DNA of 64,000 bases from Bombus terrestris (GCF_910591885.1 NW_025963578.1:579120-643119); one strand, 5' to 3'. Shown: positions 28,141 through 43,350, numbered from the stretch's first letter. The notes: generated by a model not told the origin, from the sequence alone. A program made the numbers and translations.

Positions 28141-29850
28141 GGACACCGTTGGACATCGTTGGACACCGTGGGACAACGTTGGACAACGTGGGACAACGTG
28201 GGACACCGTTGGACACCGTTGGACATCGTTGGACATCGTTGGACATCGTGGGACACCGTTGGACATCGTTGGACACCGTTGGACATCGTTGGACACCGTG
28301 GGACAACGTGGGACAACGTGGGACAACGTGGGACACCGTTGGACAACGTGGGACAACGTGGGACAACGTGGGACACCGTTGGACATCGTTGGACACCGTT
28401 GGACATCGTTGGACACCGTGGGACACCGTTGGACACCTTTGGACACCGTTGGACATCGGTGGACATCGTTGGACACCGTGGGACAACGCGGGACAACGTG
28501 GGACACCATTGGACACCGTGGGACACCGTTGGACACCGTTGGATATCGTTGGACACCGTGGGACAACGTGGGACAACGTGGGACAACGTGGGAAACCATG
28601 GAACAACGTGGGACAACGTGGGACAACGTGGGACAACGTGGGACAACGTGGGACACCGTTGGACATCGTTGGACACCGTGGGACAACGTGGGACAACGTG
28701 GGACAACGTGGGGCACCGTTGGACACCGTGGGACACCGTTGGACACCGTGGGACACCGTTGGACAACGTGGGACAACGTGGGACAACGTGGGACAACGTG
28801 GGACACCGTTGGACACCGTTGGACATCGTTGGACATCGTTGGACATCGTGGGACACCGTTGGACATCGTTGGACACCGTTGGACAACGTGGGACAACGTG
28901 GGACAACGTGGGACACCGTTGGACATCGTTGGACACCGTTGGACATCGTTGGACACCGTGGGACACCGTTGGACACCGTTGGACACCGTTGGACATCGGT
29001 GGACATCGTGGGACACCGTTGGACACCGTTGGACATCGTTGGACACCGTTGGACACCGTGGGACAACGTGGGACAACGTGGGACAACGTGGGACAACGTG
29101 GGACAACGTGGGACAACGTGGGACAACGTGGGACAACGTGGGACACCGTTGGACACCGTGGGACTTCGTTGGACAACGTGGGACAACGTGGGACAACGTG
29201 GGACAACGTGGGACAACGTGGGACACCGTTGGACACCGTGGGACACCGTTGGACACCGTTGGACATCGTTGGACACCGTGGGACAACGTGGGACAACGTG
29301 GGACAACGTGGGAAACCATGGAACAACGTGGGACAACGTGGGACAACGTGGGACAACGTGGGACAACGTGGGACACCGTTGGACATCGTTGGACACCGTG
29401 GGACAACGTGGGACAACGTGGGACAACGTGGGACACCGTTGGACACCGTGGGACACCGTTGGACAACGTGGGACAACGTGGGACAACGTGGGACAACGTG
29501 GGACAACGTGGGACAACGTGGGACAACGTGGGACAACGTGGGACAACGTGGGACAACGTGGGACACCGTTGGACACCGTGGGACACCGTTGGACAACGTG
29601 GGACAACGTGGGACAACGTGGGACAACGTGGGACAACGTGGGACACCGTTGGACACCGTGGGACACCGTTGGACACCGTTGGACATCGTTGGACACCGTG
29701 GGACAACGTGGGACAACGTGGGACAACGTGGGAAACCATGGAACAACGTGGGACAACGTGGGACAACGTGGGACAACGTGGGACAACGTGGGACAACGTG
29801 GGACAACGTGGGACAACGTGGGACAACGTGGGACACCGTTGGACATCGTT

Positions 29851-30090
29851 GGACAACGTGGGACAACGTGGCACAACGTGGGACAACGTGGGACACCGTT
29901 GGACATCGTTGGACACCGTGGGACAACGTGGGACAACGAGGGACACCGTTGGACACCGTTGGACATCGTTGTACATCGTTGGACACCGTTGGACACCGTT
30001 GGACACCGTTGGACACCGTGGGACAACGTGGGACAACGTGGGACAACGTGGGACAACGTGGGACAACGTGGGACAATGTGGGACAACGTA
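29851..30090 (+). repeat. Chimeric 3' end of module M
   Basis: gtacatcgtt (29971), ggacaatgtg (30071) and ggacaacgta (30081) are spaced as in M, but the upstream cgac/aaggtg half is absent and the nearest K (29731) belongs to another block. The join lies near 29,850. Private changes gcacaacgtg (29871) and ggacaacgag (29931) sit just after it. Confidence 0.85.
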
Positions 30091-30300
30091 GGACAACGTG
30101 GGACAACGTGGGACACCGTTGGACATCGTTGGACAACGTGGGACATCGTGGGACAACGTGGGACAACGTGGGACAACGTGGGACAACGTGGGACACCGTT
30201 GGACACCGTGGGACACCGTTGGACACCGTTGGACACCGTGGGACACCGTTGGACACCGTTGGACACCGTTGGACATCGTTGGACACCGTTGGACACCGTT

Positions 30301-31820
30301 GGACATCGTGGGACAACGTGGGACAACGTGGGACAACGTGGGACAACGTGGGACAACGTGGGACAACGTGGGACACCGTTGGACACCGTTGGACATCGTT
30401 GGACATCGGTGGACATCGTGGGACACCGTTGGACACCGTTGGACATCGTTGGACACCGTTGGACACCGTGGGACAACGTGGGACAACGTGGGACAACGTG
30501 GGACAACGTGGGACAACGTGGGACAACGTGGGACACCGTTGGACATCGTTGGACATCGTTGGACATCGTTGGACACCGTTGGACACCGTTGGACACCGTT
30601 GGACACCGTTGGACACCGTTGGACATCGGTGGACATCGTGGGACACCGTTGGACACCGTTGGACATCGTTGGACACCGTTGGACACCGTGGGACAACGTG
30701 GGACAACGTGGGACAACGTGGGACAAGGTGGGACAACGTGGGACAACGTGGGACACCGTTGGACACCGTTGGACACCGTTGGACATCGTGGGACAACGTG
30801 GGACAACGTGGGACAACGTGGGACAACGTGGGACAACGTGGGACAACGTGGGACACCGTTGGACACCGTTGGACATCGTTGGACATCGTTGGACATCGTG
30901 GGACACCGTTGGACACCGTTGGACATCGTTGGACACCGTTGGACACCGTGGGACAACGTGGGACAACGTGGGACAACGTGGGACAACGTGGGACAACGTG
31001 GGACAACGTGGGACACCGTTGGACATCGTTGGACATCGTTGGACATCGTTGGACACCGTTGGACACCGTTGGACACCGTTGGACACCGTTGGACACCGTT
31101 GGACATCGGTGGACATCGTGGGACACCGTTGGACACCGTTGGACATCGTTGGACACCGTTGGACACCGTGGGACAACGTGGGACAACGTGCGACAACGTG
31201 GGACAAGGTGGGACAACGTGGGACAACGTGGGACAACGTGGGACACCGTTGGACACCGTGGGACACCGTTGGACAACGTGGGACAACGTGGGACAACGTG
31301 GGACATCGTGGGACAACGTGGGACACCGTTGGACACCGTGGGACACCGTTGGACACCGTTGGACATCGTTGGACACCGTGGGACAACGTGGGACAACGTG
31401 GGAAACCATGGAACAACGTGGGACAACGTGGGACAACGTGGGACAACGTGGGACAACGTGGGACACCGTTGGACACCGTTGGACATCGTTGGACATCGGT
31501 GGACATCGTGGGACACCGTTGGACACCGTTGGACATCGTTGGACACCGTTGGACACCGTGGGACAACGTGGGACAACGTGGGACAACGTGGGACAACGTG
31601 GGACAACGTGGGACAACGTGGGACACCGTTGGACATCGTTGGACATCGTTGGACATCGTTGGACACCGTTGGACACCGTTGGACACCGTTGGACACCGTT
31701 GGACACCGTTGGACATCGGTGGACATCGTGGGACACCGTTGGACACCGTTGGACATCGTTGGACACCGTTGGACACCGTGGGACAACGTGGGACAACGTG
31801 CGACAACGTGGGACAAGGTG
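30301..31820 (+). repeat. 480/480/610 cassette, copy 2
   Basis: The members begin with E at 30301 and 30781, with ggacaaggtg at 30721 and cgac units at 31191 and 31801. In the second member the first F is D (30891). Otherwise the order matches the cassette at 15,071. Confidence 0.88.
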
Positions 31821-32270
31821 GGACAACGTGGGACAACGTGGGACAACGTGGGACACCGTTGGACACCGTGGGACACCGTTGGACAACGTGGGACAACGTG
31901 GGACAACGTGGGACATCGTGGGACAACGTGGGACACCGTTGGACACCGTGGGACACCGTTGGACACCGTTGGACATCGTTGGACACCGTGGGACAACGTG
32001 GGACAACGTGGGAAACCATGGAACAACGTGGGACAACGTGGGACAACGTGGGACAACGTGGGACAACGTGGGACACCGTTGGACATCGTTGGACACCGTG
32101 GGACAACGTGGGACAACGTGGGACACCGTTGGACACCGTTGGACATCGTTGGACATCGTTGGACACCGTTGGACACCGTTGGACACCGTTGGACACCGTG
32201 GGACAACGTGGGACAACGTGGGACAACGTGGGACAACGTGGGACAACGTGGGACAATGTGGGACAACGTA
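31801..32270 (+). repeat. Module M copy 6 (acc subtype, gtac unit lost)
   Basis: cgacaacgtg lies at 31801, K at 32011, ggacaatgtg at 32251 and ggacaacgta at 32261. The expected gtacatcgtt at 32151 is a plain D, either a reversion by conversion or the ancestral state. Confidence 0.9.
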
Positions 32271-35110
32271 GGACAACGTGGGACAACGTGGGACACCGTT
32301 GGACATCGTTGGACAACGTGGGACATCGTGGGACAACGTGGGACAACGTGGGACAACGTGGGACAACGTGGGACACCGTTGGACACCGTGGGACACCGTT
32401 GGACACCGTTGGACACCGTGGGACACCGTTGGACACCGTTGGACACCGTTGGACATCGTTGGACACCGTTGGACACCGTTGGACATCGTGGGACAACGTG
32501 GGACAACGTGGGACAACGTGGGACAACGTGGGACAACGTGGGACAACGTGGGACACCGTTGGACACCGTTGGACATCGTTGGACATCGTTGGACATCGTG
32601 GGACACCGTTGGACATCGTTGGACACCGTTGGACATCGTTGGACACCGTGGGACAACGTGGGACAACGTGGGACAACGTGGGACACCGTTGGACACCGTG
32701 GGACACCGTTGGACACCGTGGGACACCGTTGGACAACGTGGGACAACGTGGGACAACGTGGGACAACGTGGGACACCGTTGGACACCGTTGGACATCGTT
32801 GGACATCGTTGGACATCGTGGGACACCGTTGGACATCGTTGGACACCGTTGGACAACGTGGGACAACGTGGGACAACGTGGGACACCGTTGGACATCGTT
32901 GGACACCGTTGGACATCGTTGGACACCGTGGGACACCGTTGGACACCGTTGGACACCGTTGGACATCGGTGGACATCGTGGGACACCGTTGGACACCGTT
33001 GGACATCGTTGGACACCGTTGGACACCGTGGGACAACGTGGGACAACGTGGGACAACGTGGGACAACGTGGGACAACGTGGGACAACGTGGGACAACGTG
33101 GGACAACGTGGGACACCGTTGGACACCGTGGGACTTCGTTGGACAACGTGGGACAACGTGGGACAACGTGGGACAACGTGGGACAACGTGGGACACCGTT
33201 GGACACCGTGGGACACCGTTGGACACCGTTGGACATCGTTGGACACCGTGGGACAACGTGGGACAACGTGGGACAACGTGGGAAACCATGGAACAACGTG
33301 GGACAACGTGGGACAACGTGGGACAACGTGGGACAACGTGGGACACCGTTGGACATCGTTGGACACCGTGGGACAACGTGGGACAACGTGGGACAACGTG
33401 GGACACCGTTGGACACCGTGGGACACCGTTGGACAACGTGGGACAACGTGGGACAACGTGGGACAACGTGGGACAACGTGGGACAACGTGGGACAACGTG
33501 GGACAACGTGGGACACCGTTGGACACCGTGGGACACCGTTGGACACCGTGGGACACCGTTGGACAACGTGGGACAACGTGGGACAACGTGGGACAACGTG
33601 GGACAACGTGGGACACCGTTGGACACCGTGGGACACCGTTGGACACCGTTGGACATCGTTGGACACCGTGGGACAACGTGGGACAACGTGGGACAACGTG
33701 GGACAACGTGGGACAACGTGGGACAACGTGGGACACCGTTGGACACCGTGGGACACCGTGGGACACCGTTGGACACCGTTGGACACCGTTGGACATCGTT
33801 GGACACCGTTGGACACCGTTGGACATCGTGGGACAACGTGGGACAACGTGGGACAACATGGGACAACGTGGGACAACGTGGGACAACGTGGGACACCGTT
33901 GGACACGGTTGGACATCGTTGGACATCGTTGGACATCGTGGGACACCGTTGGACATCGTTGGACACCGTTGGACATCGTTGGACACCGTGGGACAACGTG
34001 GGACAACGTGGGACAACGTGGGACACCGTTGGACACCGTGGGACACCGTTGGACACCGTGGGACACCGTTGGACAACGTGGGACAACGTGGGACAACGTG
34101 GGACAACGTGGGACACCGTTGGACACCGTTGGACATCGTTGGACATCGTGGGACACCGTTGGACATCGTTGGACACCGTTGGACAACGTGGGACAACGTG
34201 GGACAACGTGGGACACCGTTGGACATCGTTGGACACCGTTGGACATCGTTGGACACCGTGGGACACCGTTGGACACCGTTGGACACCGTTGGACATCGGT
34301 GGACATCGTGGGACACCGTTGGACACCGTTGGACATCGTTGGACACCGTTGGACACCGTGGGACAACGTGGGACAACGTGGGACAACGTGGGACAACGTG
34401 GGACAACGTGGGACAACGTGGGACAACGTGGGACAACGTGGGACACCGTTGGACACCGTGGGACTTCGTTGGACAACGTGGGACAACGTGGGACAACGTG
34501 GGACAACGTGGGACAACGTGGGACACCGTTGGACACCGTGGGACACCGTTGGACACCGTTGGACATCGTTGGACACCGTGGGACAACGTGGGACAACGTG
34601 GGACAACGTGGGACAACGTGGGAAACCATGGAACAACGTGGGACAACGTGGGACAACGTGGGACAACGTGGGACAACGTGGGACAACGTGGGACAACGTG
34701 GGACAACGTGGGACACCGTTGGACATCGTTGGACAACGTAGGACAACGTGGGACAACGTGGGACAACGTGGGACAACGTGGGACAACGTGGGACACCGTT
34801 GGACACCGTGGGACACCGTTGGACACCGTTGGACATCGTTGGACACCGTTGGACACCGTTGGACACCGTTGGACACCGTGGGACACCGTTGGACACCGTT
34901 GGACATCGTTGGACACCGTTGGACACCGTGGGACAACTTGGGACAACGTGGGACAACGTGGGACAACGTGGGACAACGTGGGACACCGTTGGACACCGTT
35001 GGACATCGTTGGACATCGTTGGACACCGTTGGACACCGTTGGACACCGTTGGACACCGTGGGACAACGTGGGACAACGTGGGACAACGTGGGACAACGTG
35101 GGACAACGTG

Positions 35111-35770
35111 GGACAATGTGGGACAACGTGGGACAACGTGGGACACCGTTGGACATCGTTGGACACCGTTGGACATCGTTGGACACCGTGGGACACCGTT
35201 GGACACCGTTGGACACCGTTGGACATCGGTGGACATCGTGGGACACCGTTGGACACCGTTGGACATCGTTGGACACCGTTGGACACCGTGGGACAACGTG
35301 GGACAACGTGCGACAACGTGGGACAAGGTGGGACAACGTGGGACAACGTGGGACACCGTTGGACACCGTGGGACACCGTTGGACAACGTGGGACAACGTG
35401 GGACAACGTGGGACATCGTGGGACAACGTGGGACGCCGTTGGACACCGTGGGACACCGTGGGACACCGTTGGACATCGTTGGACACCGTGGGACAACGTG
35501 GGACAACGTGGGAAACCATGGAACAACGTGGGACAACGTGGGACAACGTGGGACAACGTGGGACAACGTGGGACACCGTTGGACATCGTTGGACACCGTG
35601 GGACAACGTGGGACAACGTGGGACACCGTTGGACACCGTTGGACATCGTTGTACATCGTTGGACACCGTTGGACACCGTTGGACACCGTTGGACACCGTG
35701 GGACAACGTGGGACAACGTGGGACAACGTGGGACAACGTGGGACAACGTGGGACAATGTGGGACAACGTA
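35111..35770 (+). repeat. Module M copy 7 (gcc subtype, one unit short)
   Basis: The upstream ggacaatgtg is at 35111, cgacaacgtg at 35311, ggacgccgtt at 35431, K at 35511, gtacatcgtt at 35651 and ggacaacgta at 35761. One A after ggacaaggtg is missing. A private B-to-C change is at 35451. Confidence 0.9.
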
Positions 35771-37700
35771 GGACAACGTGGGACAACGTGGGACACCGTT
35801 GGACATCGTTGGACAACGTGGGACATCGTGGGACAACGTGGGACAACGTGGGACAACGTGGGACAACGTGGGACACCGTTGGACACCGTGGGACACCGTT
35901 GGACACCGTTGGACACCGTGGGACACCGTTGGACACCGTTGGACACCGTTGGACATCGTTGGACACCGTTGGACACCGTTGGACATCGTGGGACAACGTG
36001 GGACAACGTGGGACAACGTGGGACAACATGGGACAACGTGGGACAACGTGGGACACCGTTGGACACCGTTGGACATCGTTGGACATCGTTGGACATCGTG
36101 GGACACCGTTGGACATCGTTGGACACCGTTGGACATCGTTGGACACCGTGGGACAACGTGGGACAACGTGGGACAACGTGGGACACCGTTGGACACCGTG
36201 GGACACCGTTGGACACCGTGGGACACCGTTGGACAACGTGGGACAACGTGGGACAACGTGGGACAACGTGGGACACCGTTGGACACCGTTGGACATCGTT
36301 GGACATCGTTGGACATCGTGGGACACCGTTGGACATCGTTGGACACCGTTGGACAACGTGGGACAACGTGGGACAACGTGGGACACCGTTGGACATCGTT
36401 GGACACCGTTGGACATCGTTGGACACCGTGGGACACCGTTGGACAACGTGGGACAACGTGGGACAACGTGGGACACCGTTGGACATCGTTGGACACCGTT
36501 GGACATCGTTGGACACCGTGGGACACCGTTGGACACCGTTGGACACCGTTGGACATCGGTGGACATCGTGGGACACCGTTGGACACCGTTGGACATCGTT
36601 GGACACCGTTGGACACCGTGGGACAACGTGGGACAACGTGGGACAACGTGGGACAACGTGGGACAACGTGGGACACCGTTGGACACCGTGGGACTTCGTT
36701 GGACAACGTGGGACAACGTGGGACAACGTGGGACAACGTGGGACAACGTGGGACACCGTTGGACACCGTGGGACACCGTTGGACACCGTTGGACATCGTT
36801 GGACACCGTGGGACAACGTGGGACAACGTGGGACAACGTGGGAAACCATGGGACACCGTTGGACACCGTTGGACATCGTTGGACACCGTGGGACAACGTG
36901 GGACAACGTGGGACAACGTGGGAAACCATGGAACAACGTGGGACAACGTGGGACAACGTGGGACAACGTGGGACAACGTGGGACACCGTTGGACATCGTT
37001 GGACACCGTGGGACAACGTGGGACAACGTGGGACAACGTGGGACACCGTTGGACACCGTGGGACACCGTTGGACAACGTGGGACAACGTGGGACAACGTG
37101 GGACAACGTGGGACAACGTGGGACAACGTGGGACAACGTGGGACAACGTGGGACAACGTGGGACAACGTGGGACAACGTGGGACACCGTTGGACATCGTT
37201 GGACAACGTGGGACAACGTGGGACAACGTGGGACAACGTGGGACAACGTGGGACAACGTGGGACAACGTGGGACACCGTTGGACACCGTGGGACACCGTT
37301 GGACAACGTGGGACAACGTGGGAAACCATGGAACAACGTTGGACAACGTGGGACAACGTGGGACAACGTGGGACAACGTGGGACAACGTGGGACAACGTG
37401 GGACACCGTTGGACACCGTGGGACACCGTTGGACACCGTTGGACATCGTTGGACACCGTTGGACACCGTTGGACATCGGTGGACATCGTGGGACACCGTT
37501 GGACACCGTTGGACATCGTTGGACACCGTTGGACACCGTGGGACAACGTGGGACAACGTGGGACAACGTGGGACAACGTGGGACAACGTGGGACACCGTT
37601 GGACACCGTTGGACATCGTTGGACATCGTTGGACACCGTTGGACACCGTTGGACACCGTTGGACACCGTGGGACAACGTGGGACAACGTGGGACAACGTG
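35771..37700 (+). repeat. Array sector with an unusual K junction
   Basis: No gene is present. T lies at 36691 and K at 36841, 36921 and 37321. The K at 36841 is followed by ggacaccgtt instead of gaacaacgtg, and the K at 37321 by gaacaacgtt. The 80-bp spacing between the first two K units is by far the shortest in the window. Together these suggest an exchange at the K boundary. Confidence 0.82.
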
Positions 37701-40210
37701 GGACAACGTGGGACAACGTGGGACAACGTGGGACAACGTGGGACAACGTGGGACACCGTTGGACATCGTTGGACACCGTTGGACATCGTTGGACACCGTG
37801 GGACACCGTTGGACACCGTTGGACACCGTTGGACATCGGTGGACAACGTGGGACAACGTGGGACAACGTGGGACACCGTTGGACATCGTTGGACACCGTG
37901 GGACAACGTGGGACAACGTGGGACAACGTGGGACACCGTTGGACACCGTTGGACATCGTTGGACATCGCTGGACATCGTGGGACACCGTTGGACATCGTT
38001 GGACATCGTTGGACACCGTTGGACATCGTTGGACATCGTTGGACATCGTTGGACACCGTTGGACACCGTTGGACACCGTTGGACACCGTTGGACATCGGT
38101 GGACATCGTGGGACACCGTTGGACACCGTTGGACATCGTTGGACACCGTTGGACACCGTGGGACAACGTGGGACACCGTTGGACATCGTTGGACACCGTT
38201 GGACACCGTGGGACAACGTGGGACAACGTGGGACAACGTGGGACAACGTGGGACAACGTGGGACAACGTGGGACAACGTGGGACACCGTTGGACATCGTT
38301 GGACACCGTTGGACATCGTTGGACACCGTGGGACACCGTTGGACACCTTTGGACACCGTTGGACATCGGTGGACATCGTGGGACACCGTTGGACACCGTT
38401 GGACATCGTTGGACACCGTTGGACACCGTGGGACAACGTGGGACAACGTGGGACAACGTGGGACAACGTGGGACAACGTGGGACAACGTGGGACACCGTT
38501 GGACACCGTGGGACACCGTTGGACAACGTGGGACAACGTGGGACAACGTGGGACAACGTGGGACAACGTGGGACACCGTTGGACACCGTGGGACACCGTT
38601 GGACACCGTTGGACATCGTTGAACACAGTGGGACAACGTGGAACAACGTGGGAAACCATGGAACAACGTGGGACAACGTGGGACAACGTGGGACAACGTG
38701 GGACAACGTGGGACAACGTGGGACACCGTTGGACATCGTTGGACACCGTGGGACAACGTGGGACAACGTGGTACAACGTGGGACACCGTTGGACACCGTG
38801 GGACACCGTTGGACAACGTGGGACAACGTGGGACAACGTGGGACAACGTGGGACAACGTGGGACAACGTGGGACAACGTGGGACACCGTTGGACACCGTG
38901 GGACACCGTTGGACACCGTTGGACATCGTTGGACACCGTTGGACACCGTTGGACATCGGTGGACATCGTGGGACACCGTTGGACACCGTTGGACATCGTT
39001 GGACACCGTTGGACACCGTGGGACAACGTGGGACAACGTGGGACAACGTGGGACAACGTGGGACAACGTGGGACACCGTTGGACATCGTTGGACACCGTT
39101 GGACATCGTTGGACACCGTGGGACACCGTTGGACACCGTTGGACACCGTTGGACATCGGTGGACAACGTGGGACAACGTGGGACAACGTGGGACACCGTT
39201 GGACATCGTTGGACACCGTGGGACAACGTGGGACAACGTGGGACAACGTGGGACACCGTTGGACACCGTTGGACATCGTTGGACATCGCTGGACATCGTG
39301 GGACACCGTTGGACATCGTTGGACATCGTTGGACACCGTTGGACATCGTTGGACATCGTTGGACATCGTTGGACACCGTTGGACACCGTTGGACACCGTT
39401 GGACACCGTTGGACATCGGTGGACATCGTGGGACACCGTTGGACACCGTTGGACATCGTTGGACACCGTTGGACACCGTGGGACAACGTGGGACACCGTT
39501 GGACATCGTTGGACACCGTTGGACACCGTGGGACAACGTGGGACAACGTGGGACAACGTGGGACAACGTGGGACAACGTGGGACAACGTGGGACAACGTG
39601 GGACACCGTTGGACATCGTTGGACACCGTTGGACATCGTTGGACACCGTGGGACACCGTTGGACACCTTTGGACACCGTTGGACATCGGTGGACATCGTG
39701 GGACACCGTTGGACACCGTTGGACATCGTTGGACACCGTTGGACACCGTGGGACAACGTGGGACAACGTGGGACAACGTGGGACAACGTGGGACAACGTG
39801 GGACAACGTGGGACACCGTTGGACACCGTGGGACACCGTTGGACAACGTGGGACAACGTGGGACAACGTGGGACAACGTGGGACAACGTGGGACACCGTT
39901 GGACACCGTGGGACACCGTTGGACACCGTTGGACATCGTTGAACACAGTGGGACAACGTGGAACAACGTGGGAAACCATGGAACAACGTGGGACAACGTG
40001 GGACAACGTGGGACAACGTGGGACAACGTGGGACAACGTGGGACACCGTTGGACATCGTTGGACACCGTGGGACAACGTGGGACAACGTGGTACAACGTG
40101 GGACACCGTTGGACACCGTGGGACACCGTTGGACAACGTGGGACAACGTGGGACAACGTGGGACAACGTGGGACAACGTGGGACAACGTGGGACAACGTG
40201 GGACACCGTT
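37701..40210 (+). repeat. 1,320-bp tandem duplication without visible differences
   Basis: Units 37701-38890 match 39021-40210 (1,190 bp) with no difference that I could find by line-by-line comparison. Shared rare units include ggacatcgct 37961/39281, ggacaccttt 38341/39661, gaacacagtg 38621/39941 and gtacaacgtg 38771/40091. The match ends where C (38891) faces B (40211). This is the youngest duplication of its size in the window. Confidence 0.92.
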
Positions 40211-42480
40211 GGACACCGTTGGACATCGTTGGACACCGTTGGACACCGTTGGACATCGGTGGACATCGTGGGACACCGTTGGACACCGTTGGACATCGTT
40301 GGACACCGTTGGACACCGTGGGACAACGTGGGACAACGTGGGACAACGTGGGACAACGTGGGACAACGTGGGACAACGTGGGACAACGTGGGACACCGCT
40401 GGACACCGTGGGACACCGTTGGACAACGTGGGACAACGTGGGACAACGTGGGACAACGTGGGACAACGTGGGACACCGTTGGACACCGTGGGACACCGTT
40501 GGACACCGTTGGACATCGTTGGACACCGTGGGACAACGTGGGACAACGTGGGACAACGTGGGAAACCATGGAACAACGTGGGACAACGTGGGACAACGTG
40601 GGACAACGTGGGACAACGTGGGACAACGTGGGACAACGTGGGACAACGTGGGACAACGTGGGACACCGTTGGACATCGTTGGACAACGTGGGACAACGTG
40701 GGACAACGTGGGACAACGTGGGACAACGTGGGACAACGTGGGACACCGTTGGACACCGTGGGACACCGTTGGACACCGTTGGACATCGTTGGACACCGTT
40801 GGACACCGTTGGACATCGGTGGACATCGTGGGACACCGTTGGACACCGTTGGACATCGTTGGACACCGTTGGACACCGTGGGACAACGTGGGACAACGTG
40901 GGACAACGTGGGACAACGTGGGACACCGTTGGACACCGTTGGACATCGTTGGACATCGTTGGACACCGTTGGACACCGTTGGACACCGTTGGACACCGTG
41001 GGACAACGTGGGACAACGTGGGACAACGTGGGACAACGTGGGACAACGTGGGACAACGTGGGACAACGTGGGACAACGTGGGACACCGTTGGACATCGTT
41101 GGACACCGTTGGACATCGTTGGACACCGCGGGACACCGTTGGACACCGTTGGACACCGTTGGACATCGGTGGACAACGTGGGACAACGTGGGACAACGTG
41201 GGACACCGTTGGACATCGTTGGACACCGTGGGACAACGTGGGACAACGTGGGACAACGTGGGACACCGTTGGACACCGTTGGACATCGTTGGACATCGTT
41301 GGACATCGTGGGACACCGTTGGACATCGTTGGACATCGTTGGACACCGTTGGACATCGTTGGACACCGTGGGACAACGTGGGACAACGTGGGACAACGTG
41401 TGAAACCATGGAACAACGTGGGACAACGTGGGACAACGTGGGACACCGTTGGACATCGTTGGACACCGTTGGACACCGTGGGACAACGTGGGACAACGTG
41501 GGACAACGTGGGACAACGTGGGACAACGTGGGACAACGTGGGACAACGTGGGACACCGTTGGACATCGTTGGACACCGTTGGACATCGTTGGACACCGTG
41601 GGACACCGTTGGACACCTTTGGACACCGTTGGACATCGGTGGACATCGTGGGACACCGTTGGACACCGTTGGACATCGTTGGACACCGTTGGACACCGTG
41701 GGACAACGTGGGACAACGTGGGACAACGTGGGACAACGTGGGACAACGTGGGACAACGTGGGACACCGTTGGACACCGTGGGACACCGTTGGACAACGTG
41801 GGACAACGTGGGACAACGTGGGACAACGTGGGACAACGTGGGACAACGTGGGACACCGTTGGACATCGTTGGACACCGTGGGACAACGTGGGACAACGTG
41901 GGACAACGTGGGACACCGTTGGACACCGTGGGACACCGTTGGACAACGTGGGACAACGTGGGACAACGTGGGACAACGTGGGACAACGTGGGACACCGTT
42001 GGACACCGTGGGACACCGTTGGACAACGTGGGACAACGTGGGACAACGTGGGACAACGTGGGACACCGTTGGACATCGTTGGACACCGTTGGACATCGTT
42101 GGACACCGTGGGACACCGTTGGACACCTTTGGACACCGTTGGACATCGGTGGACATCGTGGGACACCGTTGGACACCGTTGGACATCGTTGGACACCGTT
42201 GGACACCGTGGGACAACGTGGGACAACGTGGGACAACGTGGGACAACGTGGGACAACGTGGGACAACGTGGGACAACGTGGGACACCGTTGGACACCGTG
42301 GGACACCGTTGGACAACGTGGGACAACGTGGGACAACGTGGGACAACGCGGGACAACGTGGGACACCGTTGGACACCGTGGGACACCGTTGGACACCGTT
42401 GGACATCGTTGGACACCGTGGGACAACGTGGGACAACGTGGGACAACGTGGGAAACCATGGAACAACGTGGGACAACGTG
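40211..42480 (+). repeat. Array sector linking duplicated blocks
   Basis: No gene is present. Landmarks are ggacaccgct 40391, K 40561, ggacaccgcg 41121, tgaaaccatg 41401, ggacaccttt 41611 and 42121, and K 42451. The tgaaaccatg unit also occurs at 26311, an offset of 15.09 kb, and nearby unit order is similar, which ties this sector to 24.7-26.6 kb. Confidence 0.82.
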
Positions 42481-43350
42481 GGACAACGTGGGACAACGTG
42501 GGACACCGTTGGACATCGTTGGACACCGTGGGACAACGTTGGACAACGTGGGACAACGTGGGACACCGTTGGACACCGTTGGACATCGTTGGACATCGTT
42601 GGACATAGTGGGACACCGTTGGACATCGTTGGACACCGTTGGACATCGTTGGACACCGTGGGACAACGTGGGACAACGTGGGACACCGTTGGACACCGTG
42701 GGACACCGTTGGACACCGTGGGACACCGTTGGACAACGTGGGACAACGTGGGACAACGTGGGACAACGTGGGACAACGTGGGACACCGTTGGACACCGTG
42801 GGACACCGTTGGACACCGTTGGACATCGTTGGACACCGTGGGACAACGTGGGACAACGTGGGAAACCATGGAACAACGTGGGACAACGTGGGACAACGTG
42901 GGACAACGTGGGACAACGTGGGACAACGTGGGACAACGTGGGACAACGTGGGACAACGTGGGACACCGTTGGACATCGTTGGACAACGTGGGACAACGTG
43001 GGACAACGTGGGACAACGTGGGACAACGTGGGACAACGTGGGACACCGTTGGACACCGTGGGACACCGTTGGACACCGTTGGACATCGTTGGACACCGTT
43101 GGACACCGTTGGACATCGGTGGACATCGTGGGACACCGTTGGACACCGTTGGACATCGTTGGACACCGTTGGACACCGTGGGACAACGTGGGACAACGTG
43201 GGACAACGTGGGACAACGTGGGACAACGTGGGACACCGTTGGACACCGTTGGACATCGTTGGACATCGTTGGACACCGTTGGACACCGTTGGACACCGTT
43301 GGACACCGTGGGACAACGTGGGACAACGTGGGACAACGTGGGACAACGTG

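Larger units (their letters stand above)
21571..29850 (+). repeat. Mosaic array sector
   Basis: No gene is present. The sector has no complete M module. It carries T at 22081 and 29161, S at 23681, many ggacaccttt units (22891, 23401, 25111, 26481, 27771, 28431) and three ggatatcgtt units (25391, 26761, 28541). Tandem duplications of 180 bp and 1.37 kb and the longest pure A run are inside it. Private changes include ggataccgtg 26891, ggacaccatt 28501 and gggcaccgtt 28711. Confidence 0.85.

Noticed and set aside
14868..35771. A 6,967-codon sense open frame, and dozens of other frames of hundreds to thousands of codons
   Set aside because: They arise because the 10-bp unit has no stop in any frame. 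All three frames overlap with the same permuted peptide, there is no codon bias, no domain, no splice or promoter signal, and starts are mostly arbitrary GTG. They are not annotated as genes.
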